Counted from the stretch's first letter, positions 24,681 through 33,327 are shown. The stretch is 64,000 bases of DNA from Moorella sp. E308F (GCF_006538365.1 NZ_BJKN01000001.1:551639-615638), one strand, 5' to 3'. Program-made: numbers and translations. The notes: generated from the letters alone by a model not told the origin.

Positions 24681-25543
24681 ATGCCGGAAAACGAAGGGCA
24701 AGCGGAGCAACCCATCACCCCCATGACAAAGGTTACAAGCAACTTCTATCCGACAAAAGGGTGTTCCTGGAACTCATAAAGACCTTCGTCCGGGAAAAAT
24801 GGGTAGAAACCATTGATGCCGACGACCTCATCCTGGTGAACAAATCCTACGTCCTCCAGGATTTCAGCGAGAAAGAAGCCGATATCGTCTACCGGCTTAA
24901 GACCAGAGATAAAAACGTCATCTTTTACGTCCTGCTGGAGCTGCAGTCAACGGTAGACTACCTCATACCCTTCCGTCTATTGCTTTATATGGTAGAGATC
25001 TGGCGGGAAATCTTCAACAACACGCCGCAGTATGAGCGGGAAAGCAAACATTTCCGCCTGCCGCCCATCATCCCGGCCGTCCTCTACAACGGAGCCGGCT
25101 CCTGGACAGCGGCGCTCTCTTTCAAAGAAATGCTGGACCGTTACCAGGATTTTTGCGGGCATCTCCTGGACTTCCGCTATCTTCTCTTTGACGTCAACCG
25201 TTACAGCGAAGAAGAACTTATCAGGGCGGCAAACCTGATCGCCGGTGTCTTTCTCCTGGACCAGAAGATGCGCCCGGAAGAGCTGGTGGGACGGATGATT
25301 TACAACCTGGAATTAACCCTGGCAGAGATGCAGCAGCAGGCTTTATTGAAAGGCAAGATGGAAGGCAAGATTGAAGGTAAGATTGAGGGTAAGTTGGAGG
25401 GCAAGTTGGAAGGCAAGCTGGAAGCCCAACAGGAAATAGCCAGAAACTTGCTGCTGCTCAACATAGACATTGACACCATTATCAAGGCTACCGGACTTAG
25501 CCCGGAAGAGATAAATGTCCTGAGAAAGCAACTGGAAAATTGA
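24681..25543 (+). pseudogene. Rpn-family (PD-(D/E)XK) nuclease/transposase-like gene with frameshift
   Basis: The natural start is the ATG at 24681 with AAGGTG 5 nt upstream: MPENEGQAEQPITP. At a C5 run (about 24717-24721) the frame slips; one more C would give PITPHDKGYKQLL and join the long frame that runs to 25543. That frame holds the Rpn/PD-(D/E)XK core (VFLELIKTFVREKW, then DLILVNKSYV, then VIFYVLLELQSTVDYLIPFR) and a C-terminal EGK-repeat helix. The family comprises recombination-promoting nucleases related to transposases. As given, the long frame has no good start of its own. True mutation and sequencing error are both possible. Confidence 0.72.
25352..25423 (+). repeat. Six 12-bp tandem repeats inside the Rpn gene
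   Basis: Six units of the GGCAAGATGGAA type encode a repeated Gly-Lys-x-Glu helix (GKMEGKIEGK and so on). Such Lys/Glu repeats near the C-terminus are common in Rpn proteins, and their number may vary by slippage. Confidence 0.85.
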
Positions 25544-25587
25544 GGATGGCGCAGATTAAAGGACAGGTATTGGCTTTAGTCACTATG

Positions 25588-25610
25588 AGGGACCGCGAGG
25601 TCCCTGTTTT
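25588..25610 (+). terminator. Terminator after the Rpn gene
   Basis: AGGGACC GCGA GGTCCCT followed by GTTTT. It has the same core as the terminators at 13543 and 27553, 45 nt after the Rpn stop. Confidence 0.75.
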
Positions 25611-25656
25611 AATGGCTGCAATCCTGTTTAAATACAACTTTATGACGCAATAGTTC

Positions 25657-25698
25657 ATAAAACGGAGTGAAAGCGGAGAGGGTACGGCGTGGGTCCGG
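25657..25698 (+). repeat. 42-bp direct repeat flanking the Rpn gene, right copy
   Basis: ATAAAACGGAGTGAAAGC, then GGAGAGGGTACGGCG and TGGGTCCGG. Pairs with 24528-24569. Between here and 25800 nothing else is evident. Confidence 0.7.
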
Positions 25699-25800
25699 AT
25701 CAGCAATTAAGTTTATTTAACAGGGAATAAATAAAAGCTAAATACATTATTTGCCAGGTTGCAGGGGACCCGTGGCTATAATATACTAGAAATGCAAAAT

Positions 25801-25830
25801 GGGAACTTTTTGTCCTTCAATGTTGTCTAA
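25801..25830 (+). promoter_or_regulatory. ECF-type promoter of sigma copy 2
   Basis: GGAACTT (25802-25808), 16 nt, GTCTAA (25825-25830). Boxes and spacing are identical to those before the surface-protein gene at 1442. A TATAAT at 25777-25782 could mark a second, vegetative promoter. Confidence 0.65.
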
Positions 25831-25870
25831 TAAGTGTCCGGGTAATACCGGGCCTCCAGGGGTGTTCTTC

Positions 25871-26464
25871 TTGAACCTTGGGAGTAAAAAAGCGCCTGGC
25901 AAAAAGAATGGCGCTGTTTCCTTTGAAGAACTGGTCCTGACCTATCAAGATAGAGTATATAATTTGAGCTACCAGCTGACGGGCAACCATACCGACGCCC
26001 AGGACCTGGCCCAGGAGGTTTTTGTCCGGGCCTACATGGGGCTGGATAAGTTCCGGTACGAGGCCGACCCGGGCACCTGGCTGCACCGCATCACCGTAAA
26101 TTTATTTTTAAACCTGCGCCGGAAAATAGCCCGCCACCCGGCGGTTTCCCTGGACGCCCCCCTGGATACGGGTGAGGGCGAGGTCACCAGGGAAGTGGCC
26201 GCTGCCGGGGGCGACCCCCAGGAACTGGTAGAGGACATGGAGCTGAGGGGCTTTGTCCGCAGCGCCTTAAGGCAGCTGCCGGCGGAGTACCAGGCGGTGC
26301 TGGTGCTGCGGGAACTGCAGGGTTACAGTTATGAGGAAATTGCGTCCCTGCTGGGCTGCCCGCCGGGGACGGTGAAATCGCGCCTCAACCGGGCGCGGCA
26401 GGCTATGAGAGAGAAAGTAACGCAGATGGCAGAGGAGAAGCCGCCTGAGCACAGGCAGCCTTGA
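25871..26464 (+). CDS. ECF RNA polymerase sigma factor, copy 2 (intact)
   Basis: 197 residues from the TTG at 25871, with AGGGGTG 6 nt upstream. A further upstream in-frame ATG at 25801 lies inside the promoter and is rejected. The N-terminus MNLGSKKAPGKKNGAVSFEE leads into region 2 (LSYQLTGNHTDAQDLAQEVF) and region 4 (YSYEEIASLLGCPPGTVKSR). The last residues are KPPEHRQP. It is the intact counterpart of the frameshifted copy at 11876. It is followed after 11 nt by its anti-sigma gene. Expected targets by motif are its own promoter, that of copy 1 and that of the stalk gene at 1442. Confidence 0.88.
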   Translation: MNLGSKKAPGKKNGAVSFEELVLTYQDRVYNLSYQLTGNHTDAQDLAQEVFVRAYMGLDKFRYEADPGTWLHRITVNLFLNLRRKIARHPAVSLDAPLDTGEGEVTREVAAAGGDPQELVEDMELRGFVRSALRQLPAEYQAVLVLRELQGYSYEEIASLLGCPPGTVKSRLNRARQAMREKVTQMAEEKPPEHRQP

Positions 26465-26901
26465 GGTGAGAGGTTATGCAGTGCCGTGAAGCGCGGGAGT
26501 TTTTCTCGCCCTACCTGGACGGGGAACTCGCCACAGAAGAAATGGAAGTTTTACAGCAGCACCTGGAAGGCTGCCCGGCCTGCCGGGAGGAACTGGCCCG
26601 CTGGCGAAAGCTTTCCCTGGCGCTGCAGGGGTTGAAGGCGCCGGTGGCGGCGCCGCCGGGGTTTGCTACGGCGGCCAACGCCAGGCTGGCGGAACGGCAA
26701 AGGGTCCGGCCCTGGCGAGGTATCCGGCGCTGGGCGGCTGCCGCTGCAGCCGTGGCTGTACTGGCCGCCGGCTCTATCGGCTACGCCGCCCGGGGAATAT
26801 GGCAGCACTTGCCTGCACCTGTAGCCAGTGTGCAGCACAGCGATGGCCGGCAGGTAGCTGTTGACAACCCCGTTCCGAACGCGGAGCCGCCGGCGTCAAA
26901 T
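25913..26901 (+). repeat. 989-bp block apparently identical to 11917-12905 (copy 2)
   Basis: Partner of the block in copy 1 at an offset of 13,996, same orientation. It begins inside the sigma gene and ends in the linker of the anti-sigma gene, where the first mismatch follows CAAAT. Confidence 0.85.
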
Positions 26902-27558
26902 TTGCTGCCGGACAGCGGGACCAGCCAGACGGTAAAGCCAGACGGCCGGCAGCCGGGTGGCGGTGAAGCGCCCGGTAAAGACACGGCACCCGTGATCGCC
27001 AGCAGCGGCAAAGAGTCTTCCAAACCCGCCGACGGAGCGGTTACACCTACAGGCAACGGCAATTCTGGCGGGCAGCCCACGCAGGTAGCTGCAGCTGAAC
27101 CCTATGTAGCCCGCGCCTTCTTGGGCGACCGGCGCCAGGCGACCAGCACCATGCTTAAAATTACGGTGGCTGATATGGCAGTGGCTAGGGCAAGGGCCTT
27201 GAGCCTGGCGGCCGGCAGCGGCGCGGACACCCAGGTCATCGCCGACCAGGACAACGGCCAGGAAAAACGGGTAATTTACACATTCAAGGTAGCAGAAGGC
27301 CAGGCCGCTGCCCTCCTGGACGGACTGAGCCAGCTGGGTCAGGTGATCTCCAAAAATACCACTACCCTGGACCTGACCGAGCAGTTCAGCGCCACCCTGG
27401 AGCAGTACCAGGCCAAGGTGGCCCAGGTGAACGCCGCCGCCGATTCGGCGGAAAAAGAAAAACTCGCTAAGGAAGCCAAAGCCCTGGAACAACAGCTCAG
27501 CACCTGGGAAGAGGAAACGAAACAGCACACCATCATATTATGGCTGGAGACGAATTAA
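26476..27558 (+). CDS. Zinc-finger anti-sigma factor with DUF4349-like domain, copy 2
   Basis: 360 residues. The first 142 are identical to copy 1 (HxxxCxxC finger, basic linker, membrane helix at about 84-103). The extracytoplasmic linker then differs in sequence and length (SSGKESSKPADGAVTPTGNG), and the C-terminal domain is similar but diverged (LDLTEQFSATLEQYQAKVAQ). The sensor parts have therefore drifted while the sigma-binding part has been kept identical. It ends at a bidirectional terminator facing the subtilase gene. Confidence 0.84.
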   Translation: MQCREAREFFSPYLDGELATEEMEVLQQHLEGCPACREELARWRKLSLALQGLKAPVAAPPGFATAANARLAERQRVRPWRGIRRWAAAAAAVAVLAAGSIGYAARGIWQHLPAPVASVQHSDGRQVAVDNPVPNAEPPASNLLPDSGTSQTVKPDGRQPGGGEAPGKDTAPVIASSGKESSKPADGAVTPTGNGNSGGQPTQVAAAEPYVARAFLGDRRQATSTMLKITVADMAVARARALSLAAGSGADTQVIADQDNGQEKRVIYTFKVAEGQAAALLDGLSQLGQVISKNTTTLDLTEQFSATLEQYQAKVAQVNAAADSAEKEKLAKEAKALEQQLSTWEEETKQHTIILWLETN

Positions 27559-27580
27559 GGGACCGCGAGGTCCCTTAATT
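27553..27580. terminator. Bidirectional terminator between anti-sigma copy 2 and the subtilase gene
   Basis: AATTAAGGGACC GCGA GGTCCCTTAATT, a perfect stem with a 4-nt loop between two convergent genes. Same core as at 13543 and 25588. Confidence 0.82.
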
Positions 27581-27585
27581 TATAT

Positions 27586-30500
27586 CTACATCCGTGCCAG
27601 GACGGCCGCGGCCTGGGCGCGGGTGAGGGGGGAGAGGGGGGCAAAGACGTCCGGCGCCACGCCGCGCATGAGGCCTTTTGTATAGGCGCGGGCCACGGCC
27701 TCCCGGCCCCACGCCGGGACGTCGTCCCGGTCGCGGAAGGGGAGGGAATCCGGCATGGAGGTACCAGGTGCCGCGCCGGTAAGGGGGCTGCCCGCGTTAG
27801 ATACACCCGTCCGGGAGTTTTCTGCCTGTCCGGCCGGGGAAGCTGCCGGGAGCGGCGCGGTCGTTCCGGAGGGAGGGGCGGCCTCGTCTGCGGCGCTGCC
27901 GTTCCCGGTGCCTTTACTTACTATCTCCAGGTAACGGGTGAAAAAGGCCGCCGCTTCCACGCGGCTGACGGGCCGGTCCGGTCGGAAGGTGCCGTCTTCA
28001 TAGCCGGCTACCAGGCCGTGGGTCCGGGCCGCGGCCACAATGCCCTGCGCCCAGGCCGGGATGGCGGCCGCGTCTCTGAAAGGCAGGGGTTCCCCGCTGC
28101 CGGGCGCCCAGCCGGCCAGGCGGACCAGCATGGCTACCAGCTCCACCCGCCGCACCGGGCTGTCCGGACGAAAGCTGCCGTCCTCATAGCCCTCCAGTAT
28201 ACCCCGGGCGGCCATTTTCTTGATGTCCTCTTCCGCCCAGTGGCCAAAGGTATCCCAGAAACCCTCTCCTACCGTGCTTTCCAGGTCGATTTTCTGCCCC
28301 GTCACCCCGCTCGTCGCCTGGTCCAGGGCCACCAGGAGGACGCTTTTTTCCCCGCCTGATAAAGGCCACTGGAAATTGCCCCTGGCATCCAGCGGAATTA
28401 TCTCCTGTCTGCCGTCATCATAGTTTAAATACAGGCGGCTGGCGGTAGTGGTCCCTTTAAGGATGAAGCCGGTTTCCCGTGGCAGGACCGAGACGGCCAG
28501 TTCCGGCGGCCGGCTGGCGGGAAAGCTCGCAGCTGCTACCCGGGCCAGGATGGACCCTTCCGGCCCTTCCAGAAGGGTAAGGGTCACGGGCACCCAGGCC
28601 GGCAGGCCGGCAGCGTCCACCCGGTAGCCGTTTAGAGTGACCAGGGTGCGGTCGCTTAAAAAGTAGCTGCCGCCGTCGGCGGTGCGCAGGAGGCCCTGCC
28701 GCCCGTCAACGCCGGCCAGGACTTTACCGGTTTCACCGGCCGGGGCAGCTATATCGGCGCGCCAGGCCTTTTCTCCTCCCGGAGCTATCGTCAGGCGCAC
28801 CCAGTCGCCCGGACTTAAAGTAGCGACGCTGACGGGGAGCCCCCAGCGAAATACTTCCGTGCTATCATCCAGTCCGTAAATCCGAAACTGATTGGCATAA
28901 TCCATGAGGTACAGGCTGCGCCGGTTCGCGCTCACATAGAGGACGCGGCCGTAAGTGACATTGCTGTAAGCCGTCAGGGCTATTATCTGCCGGCTGCCGG
29001 ACATAAGGTTCAGAACCGCCCAGTCGCCGGGGCGGACGGCGGCCACCTGCGCCGGCTCGCCGTCGCGCTTGACGGGCGCGCCGGGAAAAAGGGTATAGGT
29101 GGCGCCGGTGGCCAGGGTGAGGCTATTGCCCTCAACCCTGGTCACCTGTCCCAGGGCCAGCTCTCTTTTTACGGCGATGTATTCCACCAGGCCTGTTGCC
29201 GGATCGAAAACCAGGTGCACGGCCATACCCGGCACCAGGGACCCGGCTTCGGCCCGCCCGGCGGCGCCGTAAGGGAGATCCTCCCTGCCGGCATCTACCA
29301 GTTTATCGGCAAAGGTTACGGCGACATGCGGACTGAAGGTATAGGGGGCATCGCGTCCCAGGAGCCAGAGTTCTCGCTTTTCCAGGTCAATGCGGGCGAG
29401 AATGCCTTCCTTTTCCTGATAGCCGGCCCGGACCCGCCACAGAGTCTGGGTTGCCGGATTGAGGGTGGCGTCCAGGGAAAAGCCGGGCGGCAGGTCCGCG
29501 GCTATGCCGGGACGGTCGTTGACGGAAAGGCTCCCGGCAGGATTGAAGTAGTAGCCGCCGGTCCGGGCCTGGCTGTTAATCTCCAGGAACAGGCTGCCCT
29601 GGCCGGTCTGCAGGGCCTGGACGCCGGCGGCCTGCCAGCTACGGCCTACTATATACAGGGTTTGCGGCCCCAGGTAGGCTTCGGAGCCCGGCAGGATGGA
29701 GGCGCTATCGGCCGGGGCCACAGCGCCGTCGACGCAGTTTTTGATGCCCCCTGGCGGGGCGGTAATGGTGCGGCCGTCGCTTAAAATCACGCTGTTGCCG
29801 TTTACCCCGGCCACCACTCCCCGCTCCAGGGGCCGACCGAAGGCCAGGGCAAAATCCTGGACCGGCTGCCGGGTCCCGGGCAGAGCGCTTTTGGTGATGG
29901 TTATGGCCCGTACTTTAACGGTGTAAGTGCCGGGGGCCGGGTCTTTTATGTAAACTTTTTCCAGATTGTTGCGGCGGTCGGCTTTACCGGTATCGTTATA
30001 ATCATTACCGAAAAACTGGCGGCCGTCGGGCGCAATTACCACCAGGTCCAGGTCATTGACCAGGGCGGCCTCGGCTCCGGGTGCCGGTGCCGGGTCGGTC
30101 CAGGCCAGGGTGGCCTTGAAAGGCGCAGCTGCGGCATTCACTTCGACCTGGAAGGTCATCTCCTGCCCCGCTGCCAGGCCTTCTCCGGCATCCACAAGGT
30201 GCATGCTCTTTTCCTCCAGGGCCAGGACAGTTCCGGCCAGGTCCAGGATGCCGGGAAAAGCAGCCGTCGGCCCTTCCGGCGGCGTCCAGGCGCCGTTGAC
30301 CAGGGCGGCCTTCAACAGTGCCGCAGAGGGGTCGGAAAAACCCCTTGTTTTCAGGTACTGGCGTAAGATAGCCGCGGCACCGCCGGTCACGGCCGCTGCC
30401 TGGCTGGTGCCGCTCTGGACGTTATAGCTGGCATTGGGCGGGAAATTGCCTTCTACCAGGCGGGAGCGGGGAGCGACGATACCCGTACCCGGCGCCAGGA

Positions 30501-31314
30501 GATCGGGTTTATTGCGCCCGTCACCGGTGGGGCCGCGGCTGGAGAAATCGGCCTGGCGGCTGGCATCATTGGCGTCGGGGCTGAAAGCGGGGCGCACGGA
30601 CTCGCTCGCCCCTACCACCAGGGCGTTTTTGCTGTTGGCTTCGGTTGTAAGGGACCCCTGGACCGGCCCGCTGTTGCCGGCGCCGAAGATGGGAAGGAAG
30701 TCGGGGTACTGGCGGACAAAGCTGTCAATCTGGGCGGCAGCGTCGCGGTAGGCGTTGGGACCGCCGCCCCAGCCGTCGACGTGAATGCGGACGCCGGCCT
30801 CATAGGCGGGTCGGAAGAGGCGGGAAAGGTCTTCGGGGATCGCCATTTCCCCCCTGGAGTTTAACAGGCCCTGGAAATAGATGCTGGCCCCGGGGGCGAT
30901 GCCGCGGTACTGATCGTTTGAGGCCGCACCTGTACCGGCGATAATACCGGCCAGGTGGGTGCCGTGGCCGACAGGGTCGTCGGCCTTTTCCCTCCCCGCC
31001 CAGCTCTTGAGCATGACCACTTTGGGCATCTGGCCGGGAGCGCCCTGCAGGTCGGGGTGAATGTCGCTCGCACTACCGACATCCAGGCCGCTGTCGGCCA
31101 GGCCCACAATCTCGCCCTTGCCGGTAAGACCGGCCGGTGCCACCAGGCCCGGCGCCGCCAGGGGCCGGGCGCCGATGATATCCGCGGCGCGGTCGGTGAG
31201 GAAGCCCCGGCCCTGCCGCCCAGGGGGAGGTCCCAGGAGGACCAGCAGGAGCAGGAACATAGAAAAGACAAGTACCCTGGTAACGGTTTTTGTTTTATGT
31301 AAACTTATGCCCAT
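27586..31314 (-). CDS. Secreted S8 subtilisin-like protease with three SLH domains
   Basis: 1242 residues. The signal peptide covers about 1-35. The S8 domain (about 60-370) shows the full triad: D74 in LADSGLD, H117 in GHGTHLAG, S304 in SGTSQAAA, and the oxyanion Asn in GAGNSG. A PPC-like beta domain follows (about 375-485), then a long region of small beta modules (about 490-1040). Three S-layer-homology domains close it (about 1050-1242: FGHWAEEDIKKMAARGILEG, GYEDGTFRPDRPVSRVEAAA, LSPLTRAQAAAVLARM). SLH domains bind secondary wall polymer, so it would be a cell-surface protease. AAGGAG lies 7 nt before the ATG. Wall-polymer genes follow on the same strand. Confidence 0.93.
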   Translation of the reverse strand: MGISLHKTKTVTRVLVFSMFLLLLVLLGPPPGRQGRGFLTDRAADIIGARPLAAPGLVAPAGLTGKGEIVGLADSGLDVGSASDIHPDLQGAPGQMPKVVMLKSWAGREKADDPVGHGTHLAGIIAGTGAASNDQYRGIAPGASIYFQGLLNSRGEMAIPEDLSRLFRPAYEAGVRIHVDGWGGGPNAYRDAAAQIDSFVRQYPDFLPIFGAGNSGPVQGSLTTEANSKNALVVGASESVRPAFSPDANDASRQADFSSRGPTGDGRNKPDLLAPGTGIVAPRSRLVEGNFPPNASYNVQSGTSQAAAVTGGAAAILRQYLKTRGFSDPSAALLKAALVNGAWTPPEGPTAAFPGILDLAGTVLALEEKSMHLVDAGEGLAAGQEMTFQVEVNAAAAPFKATLAWTDPAPAPGAEAALVNDLDLVVIAPDGRQFFGNDYNDTGKADRRNNLEKVYIKDPAPGTYTVKVRAITITKSALPGTRQPVQDFALAFGRPLERGVVAGVNGNSVILSDGRTITAPPGGIKNCVDGAVAPADSASILPGSEAYLGPQTLYIVGRSWQAAGVQALQTGQGSLFLEINSQARTGGYYFNPAGSLSVNDRPGIAADLPPGFSLDATLNPATQTLWRVRAGYQEKEGILARIDLEKRELWLLGRDAPYTFSPHVAVTFADKLVDAGREDLPYGAAGRAEAGSLVPGMAVHLVFDPATGLVEYIAVKRELALGQVTRVEGNSLTLATGATYTLFPGAPVKRDGEPAQVAAVRPGDWAVLNLMSGSRQIIALTAYSNVTYGRVLYVSANRRSLYLMDYANQFRIYGLDDSTEVFRWGLPVSVATLSPGDWVRLTIAPGGEKAWRADIAAPAGETGKVLAGVDGRQGLLRTADGGSYFLSDRTLVTLNGYRVDAAGLPAWVPVTLTLLEGPEGSILARVAAASFPASRPPELAVSVLPRETGFILKGTTTASRLYLNYDDGRQEIIPLDARGNFQWPLSGGEKSVLLVALDQATSGVTGQKIDLESTVGEGFWDTFGHWAEEDIKKMAARGILEGYEDGSFRPDSPVRRVELVAMLVRLAGWAPGSGEPLPFRDAAAIPAWAQGIVAAARTHGLVAGYEDGTFRPDRPVSRVEAAAFFTRYLEIVSKGTGNGSAADEAAPPSGTTAPLPAASPAGQAENSRTGVSNAGSPLTGAAPGTSMPDSLPFRDRDDVPAWGREAVARAYTKGLMRGVAPDVFAPLSPLTRAQAAAVLARM

Positions 31315-31397
31315 ATGTATACTCCTTGCCGAGTATAACTGCCGGTGAACCCGGTGGTGGTCACATTAACAGGCCCGGCCGATAGCAGGCACGGGCC

Positions 31398-32129
31398 TCA
31401 GCCCTTTTTGCAGGCCTGCCGCAGTACTGCCAGCATAAACTTCGGCAGGGCCAGCGTTCTTTTGACCCTTGCCGGCTCCTGGAGCACCCGGTACAGCCAT
31501 TCCAGGTTCAGCCGCTGCACCCAGGCCGGTGCCCGCCGCGCCCGTCCCGCCAGGACATCGAAGCTTCCCCCCACGCCCATGGCCACCGGCACCTGGAGCT
31601 CTTTGAGGTGGCCGGCGATCCAGTATTCCTGCTTCGGGGCGCCGAGGCCCACAAGGAGAATATGGGGTCGCGCTTCTTTGATAGCCTCTATAAGTCCCGG
31701 TATTTCCCGGGCTGACAGGTAACCATGGCTGGTGCCGGCCACCACCAGGCCGGGATGTTCCCTGACTAATCTGGCAGCCGCCGCCTCAGCCACGCCGGGG
31801 GCGGCGCCGTAGAGGTAAAAACGCCAGCCCCGGCGGGCGCCCTCTGCCGCCAGGGCCTGGAGGAGGTCGATGCCCGTAACCCGTTCCGGCAGCAGCGTTC
31901 CCAGCTTGCGGGCCGCCCAGAGGATGCCGGCGCCGTCGGCCGTTACCAGGTGGGCGCGGTTGATGACGGCCCGGAGATCCGGCTCACGGTAGGCCCGGTA
32001 GGCGATTTCCGCGTTCAGCGTCACCACATGGTGGGGGTTACCGGCCGCGATAAACTCTGCCACCCTGGCCACAGCCCCGGCCAGGGTGAGGGGATCGACC
32101 CGGTTGCCCAGGACATAGCAGCTTGACAT
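31398..32129 (-). CDS. WecG/TagA/CpsF-family glycosyltransferase
   Basis: 243 residues spanning one GT26 domain, with NAEIAYRAYREPDLRAVINR, TADGAGILWAAR and the family line LLVGLGAPKQEYWIA. TagA-type enzymes transfer ManNAc from UDP-ManNAc to undecaprenyl-PP-GlcNAc at the inner membrane face, making the linkage unit of wall polymers. The UDP-GlcNAc 2-epimerase at 52457 would supply UDP-ManNAc, and the LCP protein directly upstream would attach the finished polymer. The exact sugar is inferred from the family. Confidence 0.88.
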   Translation of the reverse strand: MSSCYVLGNRVDPLTLAGAVARVAEFIAAGNPHHVVTLNAEIAYRAYREPDLRAVINRAHLVTADGAGILWAARKLGTLLPERVTGIDLLQALAAEGARRGWRFYLYGAAPGVAEAAAARLVREHPGLVVAGTSHGYLSAREIPGLIEAIKEARPHILLVGLGAPKQEYWIAGHLKELQVPVAMGVGGSFDVLAGRARRAPAWVQRLNLEWLYRVLQEPARVKRTLALPKFMLAVLRQACKKG

Positions 32130-32225
32130 AATCCTGCCCTCTCCTTCGTGAGGGATAGCCGGAGGCCGGCCTTCCTCTCCCTGCTGCCTGGCCGGTGCCG
32201 GCTAAGAGTAGCGGCCGGGCTTTCT

Positions 32226-33188
32226 TTACCGCAGGTTGGGTATGGCGGCCAGGGTTTCCGCCAGCTTTTTCTGGTCGACCAGGTAATAGCTGATGCCGTT
32301 GATGTACCTGCCTTCTCCGGGAAGCAAGTATGAGGTCACGGCGCTGCCGTTTAAATCCTTCATACTTATCGCCAGGGAAAGCATTTCCTTAATGCTCAGG
32401 TTGGTCGTGACTTCCTTGCTGATTTCATTAACCAGCTTTGGGATTTTAGGGATGGTGCTTAGTTTCAGGGTCTGGTCAATGAGGGCCTTGATAAATTTCT
32501 GCTGGCGGCCGATCCTGGTGATGTCTCCTTCCGGGTCGTAGCGATAACGCACGTAGCCCAGGGCATCGTGGCCGTTCAAGTGCTGGAATCCCGGGCGGAG
32601 ATTAATGCCCTCTTCCGGGTAATACATGCGCTTGTCCACGTCAATATCAACGCCGCCCAGGATGTCAATGATTTTTTCAAACCCCTGGAAGTCGACTTCC
32701 ACATACTTCTCGATATGGGTGCCCAGGAAATCGTTGATGGTGTCCATTAGCAGCTGCGGGCCGCCCAGGGCGTGGGCGGCGTTGATTTTATCATAGCCGT
32801 GGCCGGGTATTTTTACCCGCGTGTCCCGCGGTATGGAGAGGAGGTCAACCCCCGGTTTCCCGGGATCGAGGACCGCCAGGATAATGGTATCGGACCGGGA
32901 AGGCTCCTGGGGCTGGCGCCGGTCGATGCCGATGAGCAAAATGGTCTGGGGCCGGCCGGGTGCCGCCTCGGCCAGGCCGCTGCCGTCCTTATTCCCCTGG
33001 CCGGTCGCCAGGCCCCCGGTCAGCCAGAGGTTGGCCAGCCGGTAACCGGCAAAGGCGAAGACGCCAAAGGTAAAAAAGGCCAGCAGCATTAAACCCAAAA
33101 TCAAAGGAAGGGAGCTGCGGCGGCGGCGCCTGGCCAGGGCCGACCTTTCACCCCAGAATTCGGTTTGATACTGGTCTGGTGTCGCCAT
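32226..33188 (-). CDS. LytR-CpsA-Psr (LCP) family wall-polymer ligase
   Basis: 320 residues from the ATG at 33188, chosen because GGAGGAAG lies just upstream; an earlier in-frame ATG has no such site. A basic N-terminus with RRRRR leads into one membrane helix (about 28-50), then the extracytoplasmic LCP domain. Its conserved lines are ILLIGIDRR, SRSDTIILAVLDP, DLLSIPRDTRVKIPG and KINAAHALGG. LCP enzymes move lipid-linked wall polymers onto peptidoglycan or proteins. It lies in a wall cluster with the TagA-type enzyme and the SLH protease. Confidence 0.9.
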   Translation of the reverse strand: MATPDQYQTEFWGERSALARRRRRSSLPLILGLMLLAFFTFGVFAFAGYRLANLWLTGGLATGQGNKDGSGLAEAAPGRPQTILLIGIDRRQPQEPSRSDTIILAVLDPGKPGVDLLSIPRDTRVKIPGHGYDKINAAHALGGPQLLMDTINDFLGTHIEKYVEVDFQGFEKIIDILGGVDIDVDKRMYYPEEGINLRPGFQHLNGHDALGYVRYRYDPEGDITRIGRQQKFIKALIDQTLKLSTIPKIPKLVNEISKEVTTNLSIKEMLSLAISMKDLNGSAVTSYLLPGEGRYINGISYYLVDQKKLAETLAAIPNLR

Positions 33189-33327
33189 GAACTCTTCCTC
33201 CAAACTTATAGACGATAAATTAACCTTTCGGGTTCCCCTGCCTGCAAAAATTTTTCGCCGTGACATAGGAAGGGGCGCCTGACGCGCCCTTTACGTTGCT
33301 TCTGCCGTACCTGCACAGATTCTAAAG

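Noticed and set aside
25352-25423. Short tandem units considered as a CRISPR array
   Set aside because: Units are contiguous 12-mers without spacers and encode a Gly-Lys-x-Glu helix in the Rpn protein.
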